64,000 bases of DNA from Prinia subflava (lineage: Eukaryota > Chordata > Aves > Passeriformes > Cisticolidae). A program made the position numbers and the translations under genes. Positions 1 through 11,700 of the stretch are shown here, in pieces. How positions within the stretch are numbered: position 1 is the first letter of the stretch; each line of letters starts with the position of its first letter. The notes below the pieces were generated by a model. It searched no databases. It worked only from the letters and a program-made list of their open reading frames with translations, and was not told where the DNA came from. The DNA is taken from contig NC_086259.1 of NCBI RefSeq assembly GCF_021018805.1, positions 372,001 to 436,000 of the forward strand, given 5' to 3'.

Positions 1-349
1 GAGGCCAAATTTTACATAAACAATAACAAAAAGTATCCCAGTAAGCCACCCAGCCAGAAAGGCCATGAAGGGGTGAGAATCTGAGCTATCTAAGGGAATC
101 TCACAGTTTTGGTGAGAACCTACTGCTCCCTCTGCAGCACCCAAAACCTGCTCAGATGACATCTTTGGCGCCAAACAATGCAGCTGGCAGTGGGATCTGC
201 AGCTCTGACCTGCTTTATACTTTTACTGGTGATCTGCCTTCACCAGGCAGGGAATTTGCTCAATGCTCAAAATCATGTCCAGAATTTTCTTGCTGTTTGG
301 TGAACTTTGAATCCTAAGCTCATATGGAGTCTCAATATTCTTTGTACAG
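1..349. other. Single-copy-looking DNA, nothing recognised
   Basis: AT-rich sequence without a recognisable gene or repeat. The last five bases (TACAG) are the left copy of the target-site duplication of the adjacent solo LTR. Confidence 0.4.
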
Positions 350-991
350 TGTAATAAATTACATTAAATAATTCATGTTATTGTGTATATAAAATGTGAT
401 TTAAGATATGTTCTGTAAAATAAAATGAACAAGCTGGTCAGGCTTGAAACAAACAAGTTTTAGGATGAACAACTGCCCCTGACAGGAATTCAAGATGAAC
501 AATATCCCTGCCGGGAACCCGGGAAATACAAAATTAACAACAGAAAAGAAGGTGGGCTGGGAGATGGGCCCTCTTGGGCAGTGGAACTGTGAATGACCCA
601 GCTATCAGGAATGATATGGATCTCGCATCAATATCGAGGAAAACACCTCTCCATTCATGATTCCACCTCTCCATTCAGGCTTCTGGGAAATTCAATAGAC
701 CAGAAAAGGGACTCCTATGAATATGAAGAAAAAGATGGAGTACAAAGAACTGTGGAGAAATACTCTGCCCCCGGCTAAATCAATTGTATATAAGGAGACC
801 CCTAAAAGACTGGACTTTGTGAACAGGGGGAGTTACAGTGCGCTAGAGGCCATAGCTGAGGTTCACCCAGTGCTGATCCTGGGACTCGACACTGAACTTC
901 CGATTGCTGGCTTCTCCAAAATTTTTGTTTTGTTAATTCTTTAATTAATAGAAGTATTTATTAATTTAGAATTGGCTGAAAGTTTATAACA
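350..991 (+). mobile_element. Solo LTR, ERVL-like family (copy 1)
   Basis: A 642-bp LTR without internal region. It begins TGTAATAAATTAC and ends TTTATAACA, so it has TG...CA ends, and it is flanked on both sides by the 5-bp direct repeat TACAG (345-349 and 992-996). A TATA-like box (TATATAAG) lies at about 787-794 in the plus direction, giving the orientation. The sequence is closely similar, in reverse complement, to 1514-2189 and more distantly to 49636-50289 and 51960-60730. A 5-bp duplication is usual for ERVL-type (class III) elements; that class assignment is an inference, because no coding part is present. Confidence 0.85.
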
Positions 992-1295
992 TACAGCAAA
1001 AACTGGAATTTTGACTCCAGTCAAAATATATAGATTTTCCTTTATCTTCAACCCTCCACCTGTGACGTTCTGTAGAACCAAATAGACTATTTCCTTGGTG
1101 GGAGAGCACAACTATCACTTACTCCAACTGCCTGCACAGGTCAGGGCTGATGAAGTTGAAGCATTGAGTTAATGCTCAAGACCATTGTCCAAATGGCTCC
1201 TAAACCCTGATCTGGGGCCTCAGCCACCTCTCTAAGAAGTCCATTCAGTGCTTGTGTGCTGGTTTTGCACAGAAGTGATTTTTCCAAGGAAGTTA
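992..1295. other. Spacer between LTR elements
   Basis: About 300 bp of sequence between copy 1 of the solo LTR and the start of the next LTR element. Nothing recognised. Confidence 0.4.
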
Positions 1296-1513
1296 TATCA
1301 AAACTAATCAGTGACAAGGTTTGAATATTGACATCTGGTGAAGCCACTAGAAAAGTTACACGCCTCTGTAAACACACAAGTTAAAATCAGAGAAATGCTG
1401 GGAAAAGCTCTCTTTTCTTCTGGAATGGAAGAGGTAACAAGGGGCCCCAGCTCCCTCCTTCTGGTGGAGGCTGGGGCCAGGTGGGCCCTGCCCAGGGCCA
1501 GGCTCCTTCCCAG

Positions 1514-2189
1514 TGTTATAAACATTCAGCCAATTCTAAATTAATAAATACTTCTATTAATTAAAGAATTAACAAGACAAAAATTTAGGACAAGCCAGCA
1601 TTCAGAAGTTCAGTGTCGAGTCCCGGGATCGGCACTGGGTGAACCTCAGCTATGGCCTCTAGCGCACTGTAACTCCCCCTGTTCACAAAGTCCAGTCTTT
1701 TAGGGGTCTCCTTATATACAATTGATTTAGCCGGGGGCAGAGTATTTCTCCACAGTTCTTTGTCCTCTTCATGTTCATAGGCGTTTCATTCTGCCATCTG
1801 GTCTGTTGAATGGGTATTCTGAGGGAAAATGAATATTAATTCAGTTTCTTGAAAGCCTGAATGAGGAGGTGGAATCGTGAATGGAGAGGTGTTTTTCTCG
1901 ATATTGATGCAAGATCCATATCATTCCTGATAGCTGGGTCGTTCACAGTTCCACTGCCCAAGAGGGCCCATCTGTCTCCGGGTCCACCTTCTTTTCTGTT
2001 GTTAATTTTGTATTTCCCGGGTTCCCAGCAGGGATATTGTTCATCCTGAATTCCTGTCAGGGGCAAGTGTTCATCCTAAAATCCATTTGTTTCAAGCCCG
2101 ATCAGCTTTCTCATTTTATTTTACAGAATATATCTTAAATCACATTTTATATACACAATAGCACGAATTATTTCATGTCATTTATTACA
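1514..2189 (-). mobile_element. Solo LTR, ERVL-like family (copy 2), nested
   Basis: A 676-bp LTR that on the plus strand begins TGTTATAAACATT and ends TTTATTACA. It is flanked by CCAG on both sides (1510-1513 and 2190-2193). It is a close reverse-complement relative of copy 1 (350-991); for example the stretch around the GCGCTAGAGGCCATAGCTG block differs by only a few bases. The TATA-like box lies at about 1711-1718 on the minus strand. It is inserted in element A, which is uninterrupted at the equivalent place in its sister near 17.5 kb. Confidence 0.85.
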
Positions 2190-3516
2190 CCAGGAAGCCC
2201 ACCAGGCCCCAGGTCGGGGCTGGGCCCAGCAGCTGCTGGGCAGGGGGAGGGGATGAGAGAGGACCTTGTCCTGGCCAGATCGGCCTCCAGCGTCCATAGC
2301 ATCCTGCCCCTAAGCTGCCCGCCGCCATCGTGGCCCTGGGAGGCCTGGCGGGGCCAGGCCAGGCCTCCCCCCTCCCCACAGCACTGCCAGGCAGAGGAAG
2401 GAGGGAAGCCGCAGCTGTGGGCATGCTGCTGTGAGGTCCCAGCTGTTCCCTCCCCCTAGCCACCACTACTAAAACCCTTTGCTGAGGGAGGGGCCCAGCC
2501 CTGTGAGAGATCGTGTACCTAAGATCAAGGGTGGCTCTGCAGCTGTGCAGAGTGGCCCGCAGGTAGAACACCTCTGGCCACTGCCCAGGAAAGACTGTCA
2601 TGGCCTCTGCAGACCTGGGAGATATTTTAACTCTTTCCTTCTGCAGATGAAACTTGCAAAACACTAAATCCCTCTCTAAGTGAGAGAAAGAGACAGATTG
2701 GAGATATGTAGAGGGACAATAAGAAGACATCAAAGTCAGTGAAGGAAGAATTGTGTCACAAGTGGAAAGAGAAGGTGCCTAGTCTTAGGCTGAAATTCTT
2801 TGGTAAAGCCATAGTAATGGACTGTAATATACCAGAATATCCCTTTAAGTCAGGGAAATATGTATTGGGGAGATGAAAAGAGTGTTCAGATTTCAGACAT
2901 AAGCAAAGGTATTTGTGGTGGACTAAGTAAATTTTGAAGTAGCTGTGATCCTAGGAGAAGCTTGAACAGAGAGAGAGACGCTAAGATTTGCCTCCAGAAA
3001 AGAGAAAAGATTTATGTTCCTAGAGATGAAGAAAACCTTTGCTTTTGAACCACTCATCTTTAAAATGGTACCCCCCATGAGTTTAGACGGCCCATTAGGC
3101 AGCTGTGGGAATGCTGCGTGACATGGGAGGGACTTCACAAATGCAGATTCCTAGGCAGCTGCTTTTGTAGGAATTAAAAGCCACAAGAGAACTGTCTGTC
3201 TTGTGGGAAGTTTCCATGGCAGACCAAAAGAGACTTCTCTCTCTAAATGAACACCTATTTTATAGATGGTAATCTGACGCAGAGTTTCAAGTTTTGTCTC
3301 TATATGTTGTACGTGAGAAGGGAAAGTTGTGGGGGAGAGGAAGTGTTTTGAAGGTTTTATCCTGATGCTTATTAATTTTTTATCTCTTGTAGTTTTGTTA
3401 ATAAGCCTGTCTTTATACCCTTTTAAGTTTTGAGCCTGCTTTGCACTTCTCTTAATCCTATCTCACAGCAGAAAAAGAGTAAATAATTCTAGTTGATACT
3501 CAGACCACTACAGAAT

Positions 3517-3534
3517 GGTGTGTTGGCCAGGAAA
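3517..3534 (+). promoter_or_regulatory. Primer-binding site, glycine-tRNA-like
   Basis: The 18-mer TGGTGTGTTGGCCAGGAA starts three bases after the LTR end. From my knowledge of tRNA 3' ends, a tRNA-Gly primer site reads TGGTGC(A/G)TTGGCCGGGAA, so this copy differs at two positions from the closer isoacceptor. It fixes the plus orientation of element A. Confidence 0.6.
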
Positions 3535-3600
3535 CAGAAATTGGCAAACCTGAAACTACTACACAAATTGGTGTCTCCATCTGATTTCGACCTGAAACTC

Positions 3601-5179
3601 ACATCTTTGTCATCCTCTCTGAAAAGAAATGCTTCCTAATGTGTGGGAAAACATAATCTGGAAGAATTTTGAGCTATTCCCATGTTCCATCAGTAGATAC
3701 CATGAGGTCACCTCATCCTCCTTTTTCCCAAGTTTAATAAGCTCAGAGTCCTCAGCTCTTCACAGGACATCCCTTCCAGCCCTTTCAGCAGCTCTGCCTC
3801 CATCTGACTGCATCAAGGACTGGAGAGACACTGCATGTCCCTGACTTTTTGATCAGAGTCAATAATGTCTTGTGTTTGCATTTAGAAAAGGAAAATAATT
3901 TTGGAAGTTTTTTTGCTTAGTCTTCACCCTCACCAACCTCCTGCTGAAAATGGAAACAATGAAGAGGCGACTTCCATGCCAGAAATGTGGTGTGGGGGCA
4001 GAAACAGTGACAGCTCTGCAGCAAATCCCTCACACAAACGACTTTAATGTAGGTCACAGTAGCAATAGATATTAGACAAGGTCCAGAAAACATCCAAAAA
4101 GCCTTGATTTTTCACCAGTTTTGTTTCTCTTTTTTAATTTTTTCCCCTCAAATATCAATCATCACTTCTTGTTCTGTTGTCTTAAGGACTCCTGATGAGT
4201 CAGTGCCTGAATATCTCAAGGTTCAGCCATTTTACTTAATTTTCTTTCCTTTTTTCTGGTGGTTTGCAACTTGAATGAGTGCCAAGATAATCTTGGCTGT
4301 TCTTGGGGGCACGTCATCTCAATATTCTTTATTGCTAATGTCACCAGAATGAATCTGCAGTTGGAAGAACCATGATAAATTCAATATTTTAGAACACTCT
4401 CCTAACCAGAATTTTGACCTGTACTTCTGGACTTATTTTTTGCAGGAAGACTTATTTTTCTCAGGAAGACTCACTTATCTATTCCAAGTACCCTTATTTA
4501 ACATGAATATATTTCATGGAGGCAAGTTCTCAAATTTAGAACATTCTGAAGAAGATTTGGAAGTCAGCAGACTTGAATGATTCATAAGAAATAGTGACCT
4601 CTAGTGACTAGAGAATTCAGTATGTCTTCCAGAACAAGCTTAAATTGTAAACCCAGTATTTTATAAAAGTTCAGAATGGCATTATATTATTTAAGAGAGG
4701 GAATTTTTGCTTTTATGCCTTTTTCAGCTGAAACTCATGATTTGTAGCTAATACTGATACCTGTTTGAATGTTCCTTTCTTAATAATCCTTGAACATATT
4801 TTAATACCTTTATTCTAGTCTAGAAGTAATTAGAATTTATTCGAAGCACATCTGAACTTCTTTGCTGTGTGTTCTCTGGCACATAGAGGAGAAAATGAGA
4901 ATACTCCAAATGACTTCACACCTCATCTCAAACTCTTTGCATGGGTTTAATTTTATGGATGCTGTCTCCTGTGGTATGAGTTCCCAGCTAGGTTTTACTG
5001 AGCACTTCTCACAAGGCTTTTTGATTAATCTGGAGATAATGTTCATAAAAAACCACAAAATATTGTGCAAAATTTTAATGCCATTTTCTCTAAGAATTAA
5101 TATCTCACTGCTAGGAATACTTTGGATTTTATGATGCTGTGCCCTGGCTTCACTCAGAGCACCCAGTGTTCAGGTGGAA
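3601..5179. other. Single-copy-looking DNA, nothing recognised
   Basis: AT-rich sequence, only short chance open frames on either strand, no repeat recognised. Confidence 0.4.
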
Positions 5180-5275
5180 CAAAGTCATGGAGTTGTTTGA
5201 GTTGGAAGGGCCCTTCAAAAGTTTTCTAGTTCAGCCCCCCAATCACTGACACCTCTTTTGCTTGGCACTGGATGG
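5180..5275 (-). mobile_element. CR1 LINE 3' fragment
   Basis: Reverse-complement CR1 tail: GTCATGGAGTTG then GTTGGAAGGGCCCTTCAAAAG and a degenerate copy of the usual text around TCTAGTTCAGCCCCCC. Only about 95 bp remain. Confidence 0.75.
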
Positions 5276-5334
5276 CAGATGTGAATTTGATTTTATTCCT
5301 ACTATTCAAATAAATGTGACAAGGGCCAGTGGTG

Positions 5335-5402
5335 GCTCTGATGGGTTATCAGTGGGACTTGATCTTAAAGGCCTTTTCCAACCAAAATGATTCTATGATG
5401 GT
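5335..5402 (+). mobile_element. CR1 LINE 3' tail
   Basis: GGACTTGATCTTAAAGG followed by CTTTTCCAACCAAAATG and the terminal ATTCTATGATG is a CR1 3' end in plus orientation. It lies tail-inward next to the minus-strand fragment at 5180-5275. Confidence 0.8.
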
Positions 5403-5517
5403 GCAGCGAGTCATTTATTACCCAGTCACCTTCTAACATTCCCAGTATTTTCCCACACAATTACTGCAAAAGCGGCACTAATAGTAACGGTTTATTTCTT
5501 TTAGTGATATGCACTGA

Positions 5518-5557
<40 letters not shown>

Positions 5558-7191
5558 GTGGTTTTTTTTTTTTTTTTTGTTAAATATGCAATTTTACTTA
5601 AGGGGTACAATACATTATTATTATTACAGGGACACAGCACAATATTACTTAAGGGATAGGAGATGAAAAAATTTGGAAAGAGAGGTAAAGACATGCAAAT
5701 TCTATTTAAAGCTCACCTCCACCAAGAGAAACAAGAGCAGTAAAACACAACCCAAATGAAAAGAGGAAGTCTTGCACTTGTCATTCTCACTGTTTCATTT
5801 AGATATTACTGACATGAAAAGGATTTTTGGTTTGATTTTTTTTTTCTTCTTTTTGAGGAAATTAACTGAATGATACAAGGACCTGGAAATATGCCGGGTT
5901 AGAAAGAAGCAGAACGAGAACACTATGTCAACCCTCAGTGAGGCCCTCAGTGAGCAGTTTCCATTCAATTTCAAGGAGCAGCTGTAGACTAAAAAGTCTG
6001 CCCAAAGATGCTGATCAGGTTGTTATGTAATCAAAGGCATTTGGCTTGCTGACAGAAGCTCGGGATGCAAATGTTCTGCTGTGCTGTAACGTCAGTGAGG
6101 TTATACCACATACACCTTTTATATGGCCTACAAATCCATATATTGAGTGTAACTACGGCTCCTGTTGAGCAGGGAGTTTAACATTGCTTAAGAACAGCCT
6201 TGTTCATTACTAAGCCAGTCTTTATTCAGATGAGGTAAATTGCCTAAAATATTTGGAGGCATTTAGATTTAAAATTACTGAGAATCTAAGTCTCTTTAAC
6301 CTTTGACATGTGCACAACTCATAACACAAATCCATGATTCGTCGTTCTGTTTATGTTTGCTTGACAGACACAGAGTTTTCCTGGTTTGCTAAAGAGCAGA
6401 TGTGTTCTTGATGAGTTTTTCATATCCTTCCTGTGCCCTGATATTAAAAACTCTTGAAAGATATTGCTTCATGATGATCTCATTGTCTGGTAGGAGAGAA
6501 TTTTTGGGTTATTTACTATTAGATTCTGCACTTTACTGTAATTGCTGAACTGAGACCAGACATCTCATGTGTGAGAAAAGGTTGCTTGATTTAGTGTTTT
6601 GGTTGTGGATCCATTTGCAGAAGTTATTTTGATAGCATGGTAAAGAGATTTACGTGATGGTGTTTGAGGTTCTACAGCAAAATTTACTATCAACAGCAAA
6701 ATTCCTTATTTGTCTTATGCTTGGTTTTTGTTTGTTTGGTTTTGATTTTGTTTTTGTTTTATAATTTGAGACTTGCACTAAAAGCAACACCATATTTTCC
6801 AGAGAGTGTGTCTTTAACAGAAGTTACAGTGCTGCTATGGAGAAAAGCTATGGAAAAACATATACTTTTGAAATTGGTTGCCTCTATTGAAAACTTAGGA
6901 TATCAATTTCAAAAGCTGGGTTCTCATTTAGAAAACAGACATTTCAAAAGTGAGCAAGATTGTCCAAACGTTCTTGATGTCCAGCACCTTAAAAATTCAA
7001 ACCTTGGAGGGTTTGGAGGCTGTGGAGTTCTACAGCAACATGGGCTGTTCTCACCCCTCTTCTCAAAGAATGAGCTTTGATTGGTATTTTTCCCTTATTT
7101 GACTTCAATACCAGCTCTTAAATGTTGTTTGGGGGAACAAAACTTGATCATATCAGTTTATGTCCATGGTGTTATCTCTGCTACCAAGATT
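5403..7191. other. Single-copy-looking DNA with a poly(T) tract
   Basis: No gene recognised. Apart from the T tract at 5522-5578 the stretch is ordinary AT-rich DNA. A 138-codon open frame at 6664-7080 (+) has no recognisable domain beyond a hydrophobic N-terminal stretch and no supporting features. Confidence 0.4.
5522..5578. repeat. Poly(T) tract, interrupted
   Basis: About 35 T, then GGTGG, then about 17 T. Read on the minus strand this is a long A tail. The sequence to the right has no AATAAA close to the tail and no recognised gene similarity, so a retrocopy is not shown. Confidence 0.85.
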
Positions 7192-7285
7192 GGGCAGGGT
7201 TTGGAGCAGCCTGGGACAGTGGAAGGTGTCCCTGCCCCATCCTTTTCAGTCCAAACAATTCTGAGATTCTATGATCATAGAACGT
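7192..7285 (+). mobile_element. CR1 LINE 3' tail
   Basis: GGAGCAGCCTGGGACAGTGGAAGGTGTCCCTGCCC, a degenerate linker and the tail AGATTCTATGATCATAG. This is the usual 3' end of a songbird CR1, plus orientation. Confidence 0.85.
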
Positions 7286-10200
7286 TTTCGAAATTATGAC
7301 AGGGAAAAATATATCTGGAAGACCCTGATGAAATTTAAAAAATGAAGTAATTAAAATGCATATCCTGGAATAATTGTGTCAATGGGAAATCTTTGAATAA
7401 ATTGATGTCAAAAGGGGCTTTTTTTGGACAAACTAGCAGAAATTTAACTACAAGGTTTGATTTTTGGCTCTTAGCTTTAAGCACCATTAATGATATTATA
7501 CATATTGTTTTGAGAAAATAGTTACAACTACCTAAATTACAGAAGCAAATCAAATATGAGGTATCTGCCTCTGTGTTGTGTGGGTTTTTTCAGAGCACTC
7601 TTCCAAAGCCAGCCAGTGATCATAGCAGCACTCCAGCACTTCCTCCTTTTTATCTCTTTCTCTCTCTCTCTTTTTTTTTTTTTTCCCCTTTGTGTTCATT
7701 TTTAACCTCGGGTGAGTGGTCTAGGGTAGCAAAGCTTTGGGGGAAACACAGGCTGATGCTTCAGATTTGAAGAATCACAATAGGGGATGTTTGCCGCCCT
7801 TCACTATTTATACCTCTCATTCTGAACTCAATAACATCATTTTGAGGGTGAATTAGAGAGGGTGATGCTCATCTTACCAACGTCAAACTTAATTTGAAGA
7901 CTCAGATGTGTCACAGACTGACAGGGGGAGAGGCACCTCCTCTTTGAGGCGTGCTGGGGTTCCTCTAACATACATTGAGGCAGAGAGCGAGTGCTCTGTG
8001 TTCTGCATGTCCTACATTTGTAGGTTGTAGCTGCAGGCACAGCAGTCCCTGGCAGAACCTAGTTAAGAGATCACAACCTCACTAGGCTGGAGCTGAAAAA
8101 TACAGAGTGCTGCTCTCTATTTGAATTTTTTGTAGTTCATTTCTGAGGTGACACACAGCTGCTGGAACAAGGTCTCAGATTAGACCCTGTAGGCAGGATC
8201 TGGACTAATAAGATGTTGTGCTATGATTATTTCAAACTCTGCTTTGCCTGTCTCCATCACTTTTGTATTTTTCTGCGGCATGTAAAAGGAAAGCCAGATT
8301 TGAAGGTTATATTCGCTTACCCAAATGTCAAGTTCTGTATGAACATCTCAGCTGACATTTTTCTCTCTGCTTGGTGAGGAATGATCCAAATGTCTGACAG
8401 TAGTACTGCACCACCTGCATCCTACTCGCCATGTTCAGACATGAAAGCTTGATTTGGTCTTTGTCTCAGAGAGCTGATAAAGACCTAATGTTGGAAAATG
8501 TTAACATAATAGCTTGACATTTTGCTTCTTTTTGCTCAGCTTGGGTTGAAAGGGACTTTGTGTGTTTAATCTAAGGGAAATACACTGTATGTGAAATATT
8601 TTATGGAGTAATTACTTCCAATTCTGCCTTTGCTTGCACACACCTCTTTCAGCACAGTACAACCCCCTACCACCAGTAGTTAATGCTTCCAAAATGAGAG
8701 AGGTGATTCCACTTCTGTCATACTCAGAAGTGTGTATTTGATGTCAGAGTTTCAGAAAGGGCATGAGAGTCAGCAGTGTCTAATTAGACATCTAATTAGC
8801 AGGCTGTGACTTTATGTAGCTATATAAGCTCAAGGCTGATCATTTCTGTTTTATCTGAGGTTACTTTATGGGAAGCATTTGAGGCAGTGTGCAAGGGAAA
8901 CCTTGTCTGGCTGCACCAGGTTTCAAATATTATCTCAGGCAGACACCAAGCAATGCCTCCCAGGAATGGCAGCAATGATGTGAGCTGTGTCAGCTGTTTT
9001 ACACAGCAGCTTCTGCTCCCAAGAGATTAAATGGATTTCTGCAAAACTGGAATCCTGCTCTGGAGCTGAACCACACCTGCAGGCTCCTGAAAACAAGGGA
9101 AGTGTCTGTGTCTCATTCCAGCTGGAGGAACACAGAGTGTCCCAGGGACTCCCTGGCCTGGGACAGGACTGCTGCTGGCTGGGAATAGAAACAAAAACCA
9201 AGGCAAAAAGCCAGACAGAAAAGTACCTTGTCATGTGTTTCTTATTTTAAAATACCACCAAGGGCTTTCTCTCTCTCCCCTACCCTCTCTGTCACTCCCC
9301 GTCCTAGGGTGTGTGAACCCAGCACAGCCAAAATGGGATATTTTGTTTAATGGTGTGTACAGTGAAAAGCTACACCAGGTTAGGAGCCTTGGAGATGATG
9401 CTTCATATTCCTTCCTTATGAGCAAGACTTTGTGCCAATTCTTGGTTTAACAAAAATTGCAAAGTAAATTACATTCCTGAAGTTGAGGCATTTTTTCTCC
9501 CATTTTCCCAATAGGTTTTTATTTTTCCAGGTTGACTTAAGCTTGTGTTAAGATAATTCATACAAACTATTGAAAAAATCTGGAAAAGTTAGAGGCTTTT
9601 AAATAGAAATAAACCAAATTTTATTGGGTCAGACCCTGCTAACTAACTGCTGGACATTTCACCCAGGCAAAGGAAGCCACTGGCACCAACTCAAGCTTTT
9701 CAGAACCTTCTCTTTACATTAGGAATATTACCAATTATATATAATCCAAAGTCTTAGTGAAGAAGAAAAGGATGTTAAAATTGTTTTGGAAGGAACTTAT
9801 CCCTGATGCTGTTGCACAACCGATGACAGGAAGAATTAAACCTCAGGAACCAATTTATTTTAGAGCTCTGTTTGGGAGAAAATTCACCGAGTAAAAGTCT
9901 GCTGTTAAAATAAAAATATTTAAAAAAACATAAAATGTCCACAGAAGAACTCGTGCACTTCTCCTATTAACTTCAAAAAAAGCTTGTAAATAGGCAATAC
10001 TTGGAACAAATTTTGATGATAAACTGAAAGGAGGAGTGTGGACAAATAAATTTTAAATGTTGATTTTTTTAAAAACAGACAATGTGAAAGAAAACTCTAT
10101 GAGCCTTTTCCCCCCCTCCATTTGTGAGACTCACAAGGGAAATTATGTGATCCAAAGTGTAAGATGAGATGTATTGTTGGCATATCAGTCCGAGGATATT

Positions 10201-11013
10201 CAAATCATGACTTTCACAAAATTGGTATGTAAGTAACCTCTTTTGACATGATCATATTTTGCTGTTTAAAGCCTGCTTGTACATAATGGTATACTCAATT
10301 CATATGACTCACAATGGTTATTTCCTTCCTTTAAAATCTAAGCAAATAGTTTGACAAGAAAGGAATGAAACTAATTCATACTTTCTGTCACTGATCATGA
10401 AAAACAGGCTGCAAATATCTAAAGTGTTCAGACAAGTAATATCTTACCTGATAATTCAACTGAGATATTTTACTGTTTCCATGGACTGTATTTCTGGAAT
10501 TTACTGTGCTTCTATTCAGAAATTACCTACATACGATTTCACTTTTTACTCTTTTATTTCTTCAGTTAATGTTTAAAAGTTATATAACTGGAGCTTTAAA
10601 TTTTGGAAACACTAATTGTAGAAGTTCCTTTGATTTTCCTTGTATTTGGTATTCTTTTTCCTTTCTATAATTGTTGTCCAAGTTTTTCAGTGCTGTTTGA
10701 ACTTTGACATTGGATCTATTAACTTTAGTAAATTGAGAATCTCAGTGACTGAAAGCCAAGAGACTCAGGAATTAGCAGCTGAGTCACTGGTGTTTAGTGC
10801 CATGCTGAGGTCCTGTGACATCTAAAACATCAGCAAGTGTCTGGCAGGTGTGATGCAGGAATGAGAAGACACCCATGCCAGTGTGGATCACCAACAAGAG
10901 GCTAGGCAGGGGGCGTTAGTGTATCTGAAATGGCAATAAGCAGGTGAATTTAAAGAATTAAATCCAGCCCGGCCTTTTACTGAAAGGAAAATGGGAGTGC
11001 AAATTTTTACTTC
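7286..11013. other. Single-copy-looking DNA, nothing recognised
   Basis: About 3.7 kb of AT-rich sequence without a recognisable gene or transposon. It holds a pyrimidine tract at 7652-7686 (CT repeats then T, then C) and a homeodomain-type palindrome at 8777-8790. Confidence 0.4.
8777..8790. promoter_or_regulatory. Perfect palindrome around TAATTA
   Basis: TGTCTAATTAGACA is a perfect 14-bp palindrome and is followed two bases later by TAATTAG. TAATTA is the generic core bound by homeodomain proteins. Whether the site is used is unknown, and the motif is common in AT-rich DNA. Confidence 0.25.
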
Positions 11014-11700
11014 ATGAATTCACAGAATTATTTAGGGGGAAGGCACCTTAAAGCCCATCCAGTGGATACACCTTCCACTTCCCAGACTGCTCCAGGTTCC
11101 AATGTCCAACCTGGACCTGGATACTTGCAGAGATCCAGGGGCAGCCACAGCTGCTCTGGGCACTCTGTGCCAGGGCTTGCCCACCCTGCCAGGGAACAAT
11201 TCCTGATTCCCAAGATCCCATCTAACCCTGCCCTCTAGCACTGAGAGCCATTCCCTGTGTCCTGTCCCTCCAGCACTTGCCAATTGTCTCTCTCCATCTT
11301 TCCTGCAGCTCCTCCAGGCCCTGCAAGGCCACCCTGAGGTCACCCCAGAGCTTCTCCTGTGCAGGTGAACAATCCCAGCTGTGCCAGCCTTTCCTCCCAG
11401 CAGAGCTGCTCCATCCCTCTGCTCATCCTGGAGCCTCCTCTGGGCTCTCTCCAGCAGCTCCAGGTCCTTGCTGTGCTGGCCCAGCTCTGCAGGTGGGGTC
11501 TCACCCGAGGGGGCAGAGGGGCAGAATCCCCTCCCCTGCTGCCCACACTGGGGCTCAGCCCAGAGCAGGGTTTGGGGTCCCAGCGCACACGGCTGGGGCA
11601 GGGCCAGCTCTGCCCCACAGCTCCCCCAGGGCCTTCTCCAGCTGCTCAGCCCCAGCCTCGATGGATCCTGGGGGCTGCCCTGACCCAGGTGAAGCACTTT
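11014..11700 (-). mobile_element. CR1 LINE 3' region, long fragment
   Basis: Reading in reverse complement, the stretch ends with a degenerate CR1 tail at 11014-11040 and contains the conserved CR1 3' block GCCCTGGCACAGAGTGCCCAGAGCAGC-like text, here on the plus strand as CCACAGCTGCTCTGGGCAC. Further upstream (11230-11700) is the CR1 part with the alternating GCTCCTCCAGGCC and CAGCAGCTCCAGGTCC motifs. About 690 bp, 5' truncated. Open frames of up to 246 codons over it have no coding meaning. Confidence 0.85.

Larger units (their letters stand above)
1296..3600 (+). mobile_element. Long LTR plus primer-binding site and short internal stub (element A)
   Basis: This stretch matches, in reverse orientation, 16166-17695. 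Similarity starts near 1296 and is interrupted by the 676-bp solo LTR at 1514-2189, which is absent from the sister copy. The LTR part (about 1.54 kb without the insertion) includes a GC-rich block (2195-2480) and ends at CTACA, 3513. It is followed by a glycine-tRNA-like primer-binding site (3517-3534) and about 65 nt of internal sequence shared with the sister copy. No retroviral coding sequence follows. The polyadenylation signal AATAAA of the sister copy is AATAAG here, so this copy looks older or more decayed. Exact left end is uncertain by some ten bases. Confidence 0.7.

Noticed and set aside
992..1513. Solo LTR pair 350-991 and 1514-2189 as the two LTRs of one provirus
   Set aside because: They are in opposite orientation, have different flanking duplications, and the spacer has no retroviral sequence.
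2185..2733. 182-codon minus-strand frame in a GC-rich block
   Set aside because: It lies in the GC-rich part of LTR element A; the sister copy near 17.4 kb does not keep the same frame.
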